The notes beneath the pieces were generated by a model. The model was not told where the DNA came from. It did no database searches and worked only from the letters and a program-made list of their open reading frames with translations. Positions 22,670 to 31,253 of a stretch of 64,000 nucleotides of DNA are shown in pieces. The DNA lies in the NCBI RefSeq assembly GCF_007096885.1, contig NZ_VJNO01000004.1, forward strand, positions 124,001-188,000. Direction: 5' to 3'. The translations under genes and the position numbers were made by a program. The stretch's first letter is position 1. Every line of letters starts with the position of its first letter. Origin of the DNA: Streptomyces sp. 130. Its GTDB lineage: Bacteria > Actinomycetota > Actinomycetes > Streptomycetales > Streptomycetaceae.

Positions 22670-24156
22670 GCCCCGCCGCGCCCCCGGGCTCCCTGATCGA
22701 GCTGCTGGTCCACCGCGCCGCCCTCCACCCGGACCGCGTCGCCCTGCGCAACGGGCCGCGCGCCCTGGACTTCGGCACCTGGCGCGACCGGGCCGCCGCC
22801 CTCGCCCACGGCCTGCTCGCCCGGGGCCTGCGCCCCGGCGACCCGGTCGGGCTGCGCTACGGCAGTACGGAGTGGACCGATTACGCGGTCGCCTACTGCG
22901 GGGTGCAGTGGGCGGGCGGCATCGCCGTACCCCTGTCGGACCGGCTGGCTCCGGCCGCCGCCGCGCACACCGTCGAGGACAGCCGGTGCGCCGGCGTCCT
23001 GCACGGTGCCGGCGGGCCACCGCCCCGGCTGCCCGCCGGGTCGTGGCGGGCGTCCGCAGAGGACATCGGGACCGGGGCCGGGGACGGCCCGCCGCTGCCC
23101 GAGCCGTCCGCGCCCGCGCAGTACCTCTACACCTCCGGCACCACCGGCCTGCCCAAGGGCGTCCGGGCCAGCCACGCCAACCTCGCCCACGGCTGCACCC
23201 TGGACGAACGCCGCCGGCCGCTGCGGCACTCGCGCACCTTCCTGCACAGCTTCCCGATCGGCACCAACGCCGGGCAGACCATGCTCGTGAACTGCCTGGA
23301 CACAGCGGCCACCGGTGTCGCCGCCCCGCAGTTCACCCCGCTGCGGTTCGCCCGGCTCATCGAGGAGCACGCCGTCGGCAGCGTCTTCCTGGTGCCCGCC
23401 ACCGCCATCGAGCTGCTCGCGTCAACCGCCCTGACCCGCCGCGACCTCAGCACGGTCAAGCTGGTCGGCTCGACGGCGGCAGCCCTCCCGCAACCCGTCG
23501 CGCTACGGCTGGCGCAGGCCTTCCCCGGGGCGCAGATCGTCAACTACTACACCTCCACCGAGGCCGCCCCCGCCCAGATCACCCTGCTCTTCGACCCCGG
23601 CCGCCCCGACTCACCCGGCCGGCCCGCCTCACTCGCCCAGCTCCGCATCACCGACGCCGAAGGGCGCCCGGCCGCCACCGGCGAACCCGGCGAGATCTGG
23701 CTGCGCTCACCCACCGCGCCCCGCGCCTACCTGGGCGCCCCCGACGCGGACGCCGAGGTCTTCCGGGGCCGGTGGGTGCGCATGGGGGACATCGGGCGGC
23801 TCGACGCGGACGGCTACCTCCACCTGCTCGACCGGGAGCGCGACGTCATCAAGTCCGGCGCCCACAAGGTGTCCACGATCCAGGTCGAGAACGCCCTCCA
23901 CGCCCACCCGGACGTCGCCGACGCGGCGGCCTTCGGCATCCCGCACCCCGTGCTGGGCAGCGTCGTCGCCGCCGTCGTCGTCCCCCGACAGGGCGAACCG
24001 GACATCCCCCGGCTGCGGGCCTTCCTGCTCGACAGGCTCGCCGCGCACGAGCTGCCGGCCAGGATCCTCTTCCGCGACACCCTGCCCCGCAACGAGGGCG
24101 GCAAGGTCCTCAAACGCGAACTCCACCGGCTCCTGGACGACGAGGCGACCCCATGA
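22666..24156 (+). CDS. Stand-alone adenylate-forming acyl ligase
   Basis: 496 residues from GTG 22666, overlapping the preceding stop (GTGA). An ANL-superfamily enzyme without carrier domain: P-loop-like YTSGTTGLPKG at about residue 155, NYYTSTEAA (A5), RMGDIGRLDADGYLHLLDRERD (A7-A8 hinge, around residue 375) and a C-terminal NEGGKVLKREL with the catalytic Lys. The sequence around the substrate pocket (FLHSFPIGTNAG, FLVPATAIELL) resembles acyl-CoA synthetases and EntE/fatty-acyl-AMP ligases rather than amino-acid A domains. It probably activates the carboxylic acid that starts or caps the peptide and loads the free carrier protein at 27388. Confidence 0.9.
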   Translation: MSPAAPPGSLIELLVHRAALHPDRVALRNGPRALDFGTWRDRAAALAHGLLARGLRPGDPVGLRYGSTEWTDYAVAYCGVQWAGGIAVPLSDRLAPAAAAHTVEDSRCAGVLHGAGGPPPRLPAGSWRASAEDIGTGAGDGPPLPEPSAPAQYLYTSGTTGLPKGVRASHANLAHGCTLDERRRPLRHSRTFLHSFPIGTNAGQTMLVNCLDTAATGVAAPQFTPLRFARLIEEHAVGSVFLVPATAIELLASTALTRRDLSTVKLVGSTAAALPQPVALRLAQAFPGAQIVNYYTSTEAAPAQITLLFDPGRPDSPGRPASLAQLRITDAEGRPAATGEPGEIWLRSPTAPRAYLGAPDADAEVFRGRWVRMGDIGRLDADGYLHLLDRERDVIKSGAHKVSTIQVENALHAHPDVADAAAFGIPHPVLGSVVAAVVVPRQGEPDIPRLRAFLLDRLAAHELPARILFRDTLPRNEGGKVLKRELHRLLDDEATP

Positions 24157-27100
24157 CCCCCTCCTCCGCATCACCCGCCCCGCTCGACCCGGCCCAGCAC
24201 GGGCTCTGGGTCACCGAACAGACCCTCGACACCGCATCGGCGTACCACCTCAGCCTGGCCCTGCACCTGCACGGCCCGCTGGACCCGGCAGCCCTGGCGG
24301 CGGCCTGGGACGTCTACGTACGGGCCACCCCCGTCCTCGCCCTCCGGACCGGTCCCACCGGGCCGGACCTCCTCCCCGGCGCGACACCGCCCCTGCGGCT
24401 GGTCACCGCCGCACCCGGCGACCTCGGCAAGCTCCGCGACGAGGAGACCGCCGCCCCCTTCGGGCCGGGCGAGGCCCTGACCCGCGCCACGCTGTTCACC
24501 ACCGCCCCGGACCGCCACCTCCTGCTGGTGGTCGCCCACCACCTGGTCTTCGACGGCGAGTCCAAGGACCTCCTGGTCACCGGAGTGGCCCGGGCCTACC
24601 GGGCGGTGACGGGGGAGGGCCGCCCGCCCGCCCCGGCCGAGGCACCGGCACCCGCCCGGCCCGTCTCCGAAGCGGCCGTCCACGACGCGGCCCGCTTCTG
24701 GGCCGGCCGCTGGCGCGACACCCCGGCGCCCGCCCTCCCCGGCCTCACCGCCCACCACGCGGACCCCGTCGCCCCGGCACCCGGCGGCGTCTGCGGCTTC
24801 CGGCGCGCCGGGGAATGGCACGCCCGCCTGGTGACCGCCGCCGCCGCGCTCGGCGTCACCCGGTTCGAACTCCTCACGGCGGCCTGGCACGCCCTGCTGC
24901 TGCGCTACGGCGACACCGCCCCGGCCACCGCGATCGAACTCTCCACCCGGGTGCCCGGCGCGCCCCGACAGGTCGGCCTGCACGTCAACGAACTGCCCCT
25001 CTTCACCGCCCCGCGCCCGGAGCTCACCTTCGCGGACTTCGCCCACGAGGTCCGGGCCGGGCTGCGCGCACTCTACGCCCACCGGACCGTCCCCCTCAGC
25101 CGTGCGGTGCGCGGACTCACCCCGCGCACCGCGCTCTGCCCGGTCTCCCTCAGCTACCGCCGGCGCGACACCTCCCGGCCCGCCGACTTCGGCCCCGGCA
25201 TCGAGGTGCGCACCGAGTGGACCGGCTTCGCGCACACCGCCCGCAACATCGCCCACCTCCAACTGGTCGACGCCCCCGACAGCCTGGAAGGCAGCCTGCA
25301 ATACCGGACCGCGGCCTTCGAGAGCGAGGCGCCCTCCCGCGTCCTGGACCACTTCCTCACCCTGCTCGACGGGGCCCTGGCCGCGCCGGACACCACCCTC
25401 GGCCGGCTGCCGCTCCTGCCGCCCGGGGAACGTGCGACGCTGCTCGCCGACACCACCCGCGCCCCGGGGAACGCCCGGGCCTCCCTGCCCGCGCTGTTCG
25501 CCGCCCAGGCCGCCGCGACCCCGGACGCCGTCGCCGTCATCGAGGGCGAGACCACCCTCACGTACGCCGAACTCGACGCGGCCGTGCGCCGCCGCGCCCA
25601 CCGGCTGCGCGCCCACGGGGCCGGCCCCGGTGCCCTCGTCGGCATCGCCCTGCCCCGCTCGGCCGCCCAGCTCGTCGCCGCACTCGGCACCCTCACCGCC
25701 GGCGCCGCCTACCTGCCGCTCGACCCCGAGCACCCGGCGGAGCGCCTGGCGTTCCTCCGCGCCGACTCCGGGATCACGCTGGAGACCGCCACCGACCCGA
25801 GGCGCGAGGACCTGGCACGGCTCCCCGACGCCCCGGCGGCGCCCGCTCCGCCCGCCCTCACGGACCCCGCCTATGTGCTGTACACCTCCGGCTCCACCGG
25901 TGCGCCCAAGGGCGTCGAGGTGTCGCACGCGGCCCTCGCCAACCTCCTCGCGGCGCTGCGCGACACGACCGGCACGGGCCCCGGCAGCCGCTGGCTCGGG
26001 CTCACCTCGCTCTCCTTCGACATCTCCACCGTCGAACTCTTCCTGCCGCTGGTCACCGGCGGCACCGTCGTCCTCGTCCCCGAGGGGCGCCACCGCGACG
26101 GCACCGCGCTCGCCGAGCTGGTCGACCGGCACCGCCTCACCCACGTACAGGCCACCCCCAGCGGCTGGCGCACCATGCTCGCCGGCGGGCTGCACGCACC
26201 GGACGTGGTGGCACTGACCGGGGGAGAGGCCCTGCCCGATGCCCTCGCCCGCGAACTGCGCACCGCCGTGGGCCGTCTGGTCAACGTGTACGGGCCGACC
26301 GAGACGACCGTCTGGTCCACCGCCGCCGAGCTGGGGCCCGAGGACCCCGTCACCATCGGCCGCCCGCTGGCCAACACCCGCGCCTACGTCCTGGACGCCC
26401 GGCTCCAGCCCATGCCGAGAGGGCTGACGGGCGAGCTGTACATCGGCGGCGACGGTGTCGCCCACGGCTACCGGGGCCGCCCCGGACTCACCGCCGCCCG
26501 CTTCGTCCCGGACCCGTTCGGCCCGCCGGGCGCCCGCCTCTACCGCACGGGCGACCTGGTCCGGCTCACCGAAGACGGCCGCATCGCCTTCGCGGGCCGG
26601 TCGGACACCCAGGTGAAGGTGCGCGGCCACCGCATCGAACTCGGTGAGATCGACGCCGCCCTCGGCAGCCACCCCCAGGTCGCGCAGGCGGTGACGGTGC
26701 TGCGGGAGGGCCCGGACGACGGGCCCGGACGACTGGTCGCCTATGTGGTGCCCGCGCCGCCCGGCGTAGCGCCGGCCCCCGGGACGCTGCGCGACCACCT
26801 GGCCCGGAAGCTGCCCGCGGCGGCCCTGCCCGACGCGTACCTGGCGCTCGACGCGATGCCGCTCACCCCCAACGGCAAACTCGACCGGGCCGCCCTGCCC
26901 GAACCGCCGCGTGAGCGGACCACCGGTGAGACGCCCGCGTCCGCAGGCGACGAAGGCGTCACCGCCACCGTCCTCGCCATCTGGCGCGAGGTGCTGGACC
27001 TCGACGACCTCGGCGCCGACGAGGACCTGTTCGACCTCGGTGGCCACTCCCTCACCATCACGGCCATCGCGGGCCGCATCCGCAAGGAGTACGGCGTCGC

Positions 27101-27185
27101 CGTGCCCTTCGACGTCTTCTTCGACACTCCCACCGTCCACGGTGTCGCCGCGTGCGTCGCCGAACTCATCGAGGAGAACCAGTGA
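24153..27185 (+). CDS. NRPS module 3: condensation-adenylation-carrier (C-A-T)
   Basis: 1010 residues, ATG 24153 in an ATGA overlap. The C domain (about 8-430) has HHLVFDG at 129-135. The A domain (about 445-930) has YTSGSTGAPKG at 577, SFDISTVELF at 622, NVYGPTETT, YRTGDL and Lys909. The carrier has DLGGHSLTI, Ser966. The aligned pocket residues read D-I-V-Q-L-G-V-V-W-K, close to the DILQLG-x-x-WK type usually linked with glycine. The first domain is shorter than classical LCL domains in its N-half and may accept an acyl or free-carrier-bound donor. No TE, so it acts upstream of module 2; its order relative to module 1 is not fixed by gene order. Confidence 0.95.
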   Translation: MTPSSASPAPLDPAQHGLWVTEQTLDTASAYHLSLALHLHGPLDPAALAAAWDVYVRATPVLALRTGPTGPDLLPGATPPLRLVTAAPGDLGKLRDEETAAPFGPGEALTRATLFTTAPDRHLLLVVAHHLVFDGESKDLLVTGVARAYRAVTGEGRPPAPAEAPAPARPVSEAAVHDAARFWAGRWRDTPAPALPGLTAHHADPVAPAPGGVCGFRRAGEWHARLVTAAAALGVTRFELLTAAWHALLLRYGDTAPATAIELSTRVPGAPRQVGLHVNELPLFTAPRPELTFADFAHEVRAGLRALYAHRTVPLSRAVRGLTPRTALCPVSLSYRRRDTSRPADFGPGIEVRTEWTGFAHTARNIAHLQLVDAPDSLEGSLQYRTAAFESEAPSRVLDHFLTLLDGALAAPDTTLGRLPLLPPGERATLLADTTRAPGNARASLPALFAAQAAATPDAVAVIEGETTLTYAELDAAVRRRAHRLRAHGAGPGALVGIALPRSAAQLVAALGTLTAGAAYLPLDPEHPAERLAFLRADSGITLETATDPRREDLARLPDAPAAPAPPALTDPAYVLYTSGSTGAPKGVEVSHAALANLLAALRDTTGTGPGSRWLGLTSLSFDISTVELFLPLVTGGTVVLVPEGRHRDGTALAELVDRHRLTHVQATPSGWRTMLAGGLHAPDVVALTGGEALPDALARELRTAVGRLVNVYGPTETTVWSTAAELGPEDPVTIGRPLANTRAYVLDARLQPMPRGLTGELYIGGDGVAHGYRGRPGLTAARFVPDPFGPPGARLYRTGDLVRLTEDGRIAFAGRSDTQVKVRGHRIELGEIDAALGSHPQVAQAVTVLREGPDDGPGRLVAYVVPAPPGVAPAPGTLRDHLARKLPAAALPDAYLALDAMPLTPNGKLDRAALPEPPRERTTGETPASAGDEGVTATVLAIWREVLDLDDLGADEDLFDLGGHSLTITAIAGRIRKEYGVAVPFDVFFDTPTVHGVAACVAELIEENQ

Positions 27186-27391
27186 GCACATCCGCCCTCC
27201 GCTATCTGGTGGCCGTCAACGACGAGGAACAGCACGCACTTTGGCCCTCCGGAACCCCCTTGCCCGCCGGATGGCGGCCGGAGGGGTTCACCGGCACGGA
27301 GGAGGAGTGCATGGCCCACGTCGATCAGGTGTGGCCCGACATCAGGCCCCTGAGCCTGCGCCGCCGGCTGGCCGGGAGGGAGGACAGTTGA
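27182..27391 (+). CDS. MbtH-like protein
   Basis: 69 residues from GTG 27182 (GTGA overlap). It shows the family signature N-x-E-x-Q-x-S/A-L-W-P (NDEEQHALWP), PAGWR, and the C-terminal HVDQVWPDIRPLSLRRR. MbtH-like proteins bind adenylation domains and are needed for their solubility or activity. Its place directly after module 3 and before the carrier protein fits a partner for one or all of the three A domains in this operon. Confidence 0.97.
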   Translation: MSTSALRYLVAVNDEEQHALWPSGTPLPAGWRPEGFTGTEEECMAHVDQVWPDIRPLSLRRRLAGREDS

Positions 27392-27648
27392 GCACCGCCC
27401 ACGGCCCGGTCACCGAGGCACGCGCACGGCTCGCCGGGCTGATCAGCGACGCCATGGACGGGCAGCTCACCGCGGCCGAGATCCTCGCCGCCCGGGGGAC
27501 ACTCACCGAACTCGGCGTCACCTCCCTGGCGTTGCTCCGGCTCGCCGACGCCGTGGAGGACGAGCACGGCATCGAACTCGACCTGGCCGACCCGGCGTTC
27601 TACCAGGAGAGCGTCGACAGCCTGGCCGCCAGGCTGGTGACCGGATGA
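27388..27648 (+). CDS. Free-standing acyl/peptidyl carrier protein
   Basis: 86 residues from TTG 27388, which overlaps the MbtH stop (TTGA). A single four-helix carrier domain: the attachment site is Ser46 in LTELGVTSLALLRL, with hydrophobic residues after it as usual. The C-terminal half (ELDLADPAFYQESVDSLA) is helical. It is probably loaded by the adenylate-forming ligase (22666) and read by the condensation-like protein that follows, so it may carry the starter acid. It might instead present an extra amino acid in trans. Confidence 0.9.
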   Translation: MSTAHGPVTEARARLAGLISDAMDGQLTAAEILAARGTLTELGVTSLALLRLADAVEDEHGIELDLADPAFYQESVDSLAARLVTG

Positions 27649-29063
27649 ACGGCCTCGCCACCGCCCGTACCCTGCACATCCCCTTCGCCGGCGACCGGGC
27701 GGGCACGGCACCCCTCACCTGGGGCCAGCGGGCGATCTGGAACGCGATCCTGCGCACCGCGCCCAACGACGTCTACTTCAACATCGGGCGCCTTCTCCCG
27801 CTGGGGGAGCGCGGACGGGTCACGGACCTGCGCCGGCTCGCCACCGCGCTCACCGCCCTCCTGGAACGCCACGAGGCGCTGCGCACCCGGCTGTACGACG
27901 GCGAGGACGGCGACCCCCGCCAGTCGCTCACCGACTGCGGTGCCCTCCCGGTCACCGTGGTGGACGAGCCCGACCCCGACCGGACCGAGGCCACCGCACG
28001 CGCCCTGCTGGACGAGATGACCGCCACCCGCTTCGACTACGCGCGGGAGTGGCCGCTGCGCGTCGGCGCCGTCTGCCACCGGGGCCGGGTGACACACGCG
28101 GCGCTGGTCCTCTGCCACCTCGCGGCCGACGGCCACGCCGCCGAGCAGGTGGTACGCGACCTGCGGCTGCTGATCCGCCGGGGCTCGGCCGGGCGGGCCC
28201 CGCGCACCAACCCCCTCGACCTCGCCCGGTACCAGCACGGGCCGGCCGGTGTGCGCCGCAGCGAGCGGGCCCTCGCCCACTGGGAGAGCTTCTACCGGAC
28301 CATGCCGCCGACGATGTTCCCCCGCCAGGCCGCCGCACCCCGCACGCCCCGGTTCTGGAGCGGCCGGCTGGTGTCCGAGGCGCTGATGAGCGCGACGGAC
28401 ACGCTCGCGGCCGAGCACCGGGTCAGCGGATCGACGGTCCTGATGACCGCCCTGGCCGCGCTGGCCGCCGCCGAGGGCGGACATCCGGCGGCGGCCATGA
28501 TGCCCATCGTCGCCAACCGGGCCGCCGAGGACCGGCGGGACCTGGTCGCCATGCTCTCCCAGGACGCCCCGTTCCTGCTGGACACGACCGGCGCCGAACG
28601 GTTCACGGACCTGCTTCCCGCGGCGTGGCGCGCGGCCCTGGCGGGATACCGGGCCGCGTCCTACGACCCGGTCGCCTGGGAGGACCTGCGCGAACGCGTC
28701 GGCCGGGAGCGCGGCACCCCCGTACACCCGTACTGCTGCTACAACGACCAGCGGTTCTTCGTACGGCCGCCGGACGAGGGGCCGCCGCCCAGCGCGGCGG
28801 AGCTGCGCGCGGCACGGTCGCGTACCGAGTTCGGCTTCCCGGCCACCGAGGACAAGCTGGGCTGCCGGTACTGCGTCCACGTCACCGAGGAGGAGGGCGT
28901 CCTCGCCGTCATGCTCACCGCCGACACGGCCTACCTCCCGCCGCCCAGGATCAGGGCGCACCTGTGGGCGCTGGAGGAGGTGGTCGTCGCCTCGGCGTGC
29001 GGCGAGGCCCCGCTCCTGGCCGGCTTCCCCGATCTCCTGGCCCGCGCGGAGGCCGCCGCCTGA
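27645..29063 (+). CDS. Free-standing condensation-domain protein with CHxxxDG motif
   Basis: 472 residues from ATG 27645 (ATGA overlap with the carrier gene). CoA-dependent acyltransferase/condensation fold: PLTWGQRAIWNAI (C1-like), ERHEALRTRLYD (C2) and LCHLAADGHA at 156-165 as C3. The usual HHxxxDG reads Cys157-His158-x3-Asp162-Gly163, so the catalytic second His and the DG are kept but the first His is Cys. A later YCCYNDQRF segment is cysteine-rich. It likely joins the acid on the free carrier to an amino group on a module, or performs release to an external amine. It ends the operon; the next gene is 173 bases away. Confidence 0.88.
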   Translation: MNGLATARTLHIPFAGDRAGTAPLTWGQRAIWNAILRTAPNDVYFNIGRLLPLGERGRVTDLRRLATALTALLERHEALRTRLYDGEDGDPRQSLTDCGALPVTVVDEPDPDRTEATARALLDEMTATRFDYAREWPLRVGAVCHRGRVTHAALVLCHLAADGHAAEQVVRDLRLLIRRGSAGRAPRTNPLDLARYQHGPAGVRRSERALAHWESFYRTMPPTMFPRQAAAPRTPRFWSGRLVSEALMSATDTLAAEHRVSGSTVLMTALAALAAAEGGHPAAAMMPIVANRAAEDRRDLVAMLSQDAPFLLDTTGAERFTDLLPAAWRAALAGYRAASYDPVAWEDLRERVGRERGTPVHPYCCYNDQRFFVRPPDEGPPPSAAELRAARSRTEFGFPATEDKLGCRYCVHVTEEEGVLAVMLTADTAYLPPPRIRAHLWALEEVVVASACGEAPLLAGFPDLLARAEAAA

Positions 29064-29236
29064 CGGGCCGGCAGCCGGCTCGCGAGCCGCTTCTCCGGCC
29101 GTGCCCGGCAGGCCGGCGTCCAGCGCTGGGCCGTACGGGTCACGAGCTGCCGGACCGCCGGGTCACGGGAGGTGCGGCCGGGAGCCCGGGGCTTACGGTG
29201 GCGGCCGGCCGCACCCGGCTCACGAAAGGCTCGCCC

Positions 29237-29977
29237 ATGAAGATCACGGTCGTCGGCGGTACCGGACTGATCGGCTCCCAGCTCGTGTCCAGGCTGCGCG
29301 AGGCCGGACACACGGCGCGACCCGCCTCCCCGTCGACCGGTGTCGACCTGCTCACCGGCCAGGGCCTCGGAGAGGCGCTCGCCGGCGCGGAGACGGTCGT
29401 CAACGTCACCAACTCGCCCACGTTCGACGCGGCGTCCCCCGATTTCTTCCGCACGACCATGGGGAACCTGCTGACGGCCGGAGAGCAGGCCGGTGTCCGG
29501 CACCAGGTCGTGCTGTCGATCGTCGGTGTCGACCGGGTGCCCCAGCTGGACTACTACCGGGCGAAGACGCTCCAGGAGGAACTGCTGCGCAACGGGCCCA
29601 CCGCGTACTCCGTCGTGCGGGCCACGCAGTTCTTCGAGTTCATGGACGCCGTGATGTCGTGGACCTCCGACGAGGACACCGTCCGGCTGCCCGCCACACG
29701 CCTCCAGCCCATCGCGACGGCCGACGTGGTCGCCGCCCTCGCGGACACCGCCACCGGCGCCCCGCTGAACGGGACGGCCGACGTGGCGGGCCCCGACGTC
29801 CTCCCCCTCGACGAGCTCGGGCGCCTCACCCTGGCAGCCCGGGGCGACCGCCGCACCGTGGTCACGGACGACCGGGCGGGGATGTTCGCGGCAGTGGCGG
29901 GCGATGCGCTGATCGCGGGCCCCGGGGCACACATCGCTCCGACCTCGTACCGGGAATGGCTCGCCCAGGCCCGCTGA
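29237..29977 (+). CDS. NmrA-like NAD(P)-binding oxidoreductase
   Basis: 246 residues from ATG 29237; AAAGG lies about eight bases upstream. An atypical SDR with the N-terminal Rossmann loop VVGGTGLIGSQLV (GxxGxxG). There is no YxxxK catalytic pair in the usual place, but YYRAKTLQEELLR gives a Y-x-x-x-K-like element. The segment VVRATQFFEFMD and the C-terminal YREWLAQ are typical of NmrA/azoreductase-like (YwnB/DUF) SDRs. These act as redox sensors or reduce small quinone-like substrates. A separate ribosome site and 173-base gap suggest it is not part of the NRPS operon. Confidence 0.88.
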   Translation: MKITVVGGTGLIGSQLVSRLREAGHTARPASPSTGVDLLTGQGLGEALAGAETVVNVTNSPTFDAASPDFFRTTMGNLLTAGEQAGVRHQVVLSIVGVDRVPQLDYYRAKTLQEELLRNGPTAYSVVRATQFFEFMDAVMSWTSDEDTVRLPATRLQPIATADVVAALADTATGAPLNGTADVAGPDVLPLDELGRLTLAARGDRRTVVTDDRAGMFAAVAGDALIAGPGAHIAPTSYREWLAQAR

Positions 29978-29985
29978 GACGGAAG

Positions 29986-30030
29986 GGCGGCCACACGGTG
30001 CGGGCCGGAAGCCCGCACCGTGTGGCCGCC
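29986..30030. terminator. Strong bidirectional terminator
   Basis: A perfect 20-bp stem (GGCGGCCACACGGTGCGGGC and its complement) with a CGGAA loop, followed on the plus strand by CTCTTTCC. It lies between the convergent NmrA-like and GH25 genes. Confidence 0.9.
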
Positions 30031-30048
30031 CTCTTTCCGGCCGGTTTC

Positions 30049-30939
30049 TCAGGTGTTGTTGGCCAGAGCCAGCAGCCGGGTGGCGTCACCGTTGAACCGG
30101 TCGCGGTCCACGGCTCCCGAAATGCCGCCCACCGAACCGGAGTCGGTGTACTGCCAGAACGTCCAGTACGGGAAGCCCTTCGGAATGGTCGGGCTCGCCG
30201 CGCTCGTCCAGTGCGCCGCGAACAGCGGGCTGCGGGCCGACATGCCGCTCCAGCCACCCGTGCACGAGTTCCACCAGCTCGCGCTGGTGTAGATGACGAC
30301 ATCGCGGCCCGTCTTGGCCTTGTACGTGTTGTAGAAGTCGAGGATCCACGACTGCATGGCGGAAACCGACTTGCCGTAGCAGCCGCCCTCCAGGTCGAGC
30401 ATCCCGGGAAGGGTCAGGTTGTCCCGCGACCACGCGCCGCCGTGGCCGGCGAAGTAAGTGGCCTGGGCCGCTCCGCTGGACAGGTTGGGACGCGCGAAGT
30501 GGTACGCGCCCCGGATCACCTTCGCGTTGTAGGCGTTGAGGTAGTTGGCGTTGAAATTGGGGTCCTTGTAGGTGGTGGACTCGGTGGCCTTGATGTAAGC
30601 GAACTTGATGCCCGCGTTCTTCACCGAGGACCAGTTGATCGAGCCCTGGTAGTGCGAGACGTCGATGCCGGGGAGCGACGTCGCCTGGATGGAGGTGCCG
30701 GTCTCCGGGGTGAGGTCGACGCGCCGCTCGTCCGGGGCGAACGTGTCGCCGTCGGCGAGGTAACCGGCGCCCATGTATCCGTCGCCGAGCGGGATGGCGG
30801 CACCGGACGACACGGGCGGCTGCGGCGACGCCGACGCCGGCACGGCGGTGACGGTGGGCACGGCCACCAGGCCGATACCGACGGCACCGAGGGCCACCAG
30901 CTTGCGGAGTGCGGGTCTGCGGCTGCGGATCGATAACAC
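30049..30939 (-). CDS. Secreted GH25 lysozyme with TTA codon at position 2
   Basis: 296 residues from GTG 30939; AGGAGG is five bases upstream. The second codon is TTA (plus-strand 30934-30936), the codon read only by the bldA tRNA in Streptomyces, so translation should depend on development. A signal peptide (about 1-38, VTAVPASAS) and a short linker precede the GH25 domain (about 90-296): GIDVSHYQGSINW, FAYIKATEST, GAYHFARP, MLDLEGGC with the catalytic Asp/Glu, and WTFWQYTDSG near the end. Cellosyl and other secreted Streptomyces muramidases share this layout. It acts outside the cell on peptidoglycan, probably during sporulation, autolysis or competition. Confidence 0.95.
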   Translation of the reverse strand: MLSIRSRRPALRKLVALGAVGIGLVAVPTVTAVPASASPQPPVSSGAAIPLGDGYMGAGYLADGDTFAPDERRVDLTPETGTSIQATSLPGIDVSHYQGSINWSSVKNAGIKFAYIKATESTTYKDPNFNANYLNAYNAKVIRGAYHFARPNLSSGAAQATYFAGHGGAWSRDNLTLPGMLDLEGGCYGKSVSAMQSWILDFYNTYKAKTGRDVVIYTSASWWNSCTGGWSGMSARSPLFAAHWTSAASPTIPKGFPYWTFWQYTDSGSVGGISGAVDRDRFNGDATRLLALANNT

Positions 30940-31253
30940 GGGAGCCTCCTGGGGTGAGCGGCCTGAGGGGGATCTACTCGCGTAGCACGTGGAGCGGTTC
31001 CGAGCGTAGCGGCGGGTCGGGGGGATGGCCTGTCACGGAGTGCGGGGGAACCGCTTTCTTGACGAGGGCACGCCACGAGTGACGCATGAACACCACTGCG
31101 TCGTAAAGGGCTTTGGGGCGGTCTCTGTGGTCCAGTCCAGTGAAGAATCCTTCGAGCTGGGGTGACACCGCCAACCGGGTGAGAAGTTTCACTCCGCTGA
31201 AACCCCGGCGCGCGCCCGGCGGTCCGGGAGGCGGACACCATGGCGCCCCGCCC
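30940..31253. other. Intergenic region upstream of the TTA lysozyme
   Basis: Apart from the AGGAGG ribosome site, it contains an inverted pair GACGCA (31081-31086) / TGCGTC (31097-31102). A 72-codon frame (30974-31192, complement) has poor codon bias and no recognisable motif, so I do not call it. Confidence 0.4.

Noticed and set aside
30974..31192. 72-codon frame upstream of the secreted lysozyme
   Set aside because: Weak third-position G/C bias, no ribosome site and no motif; possible but unsupported.
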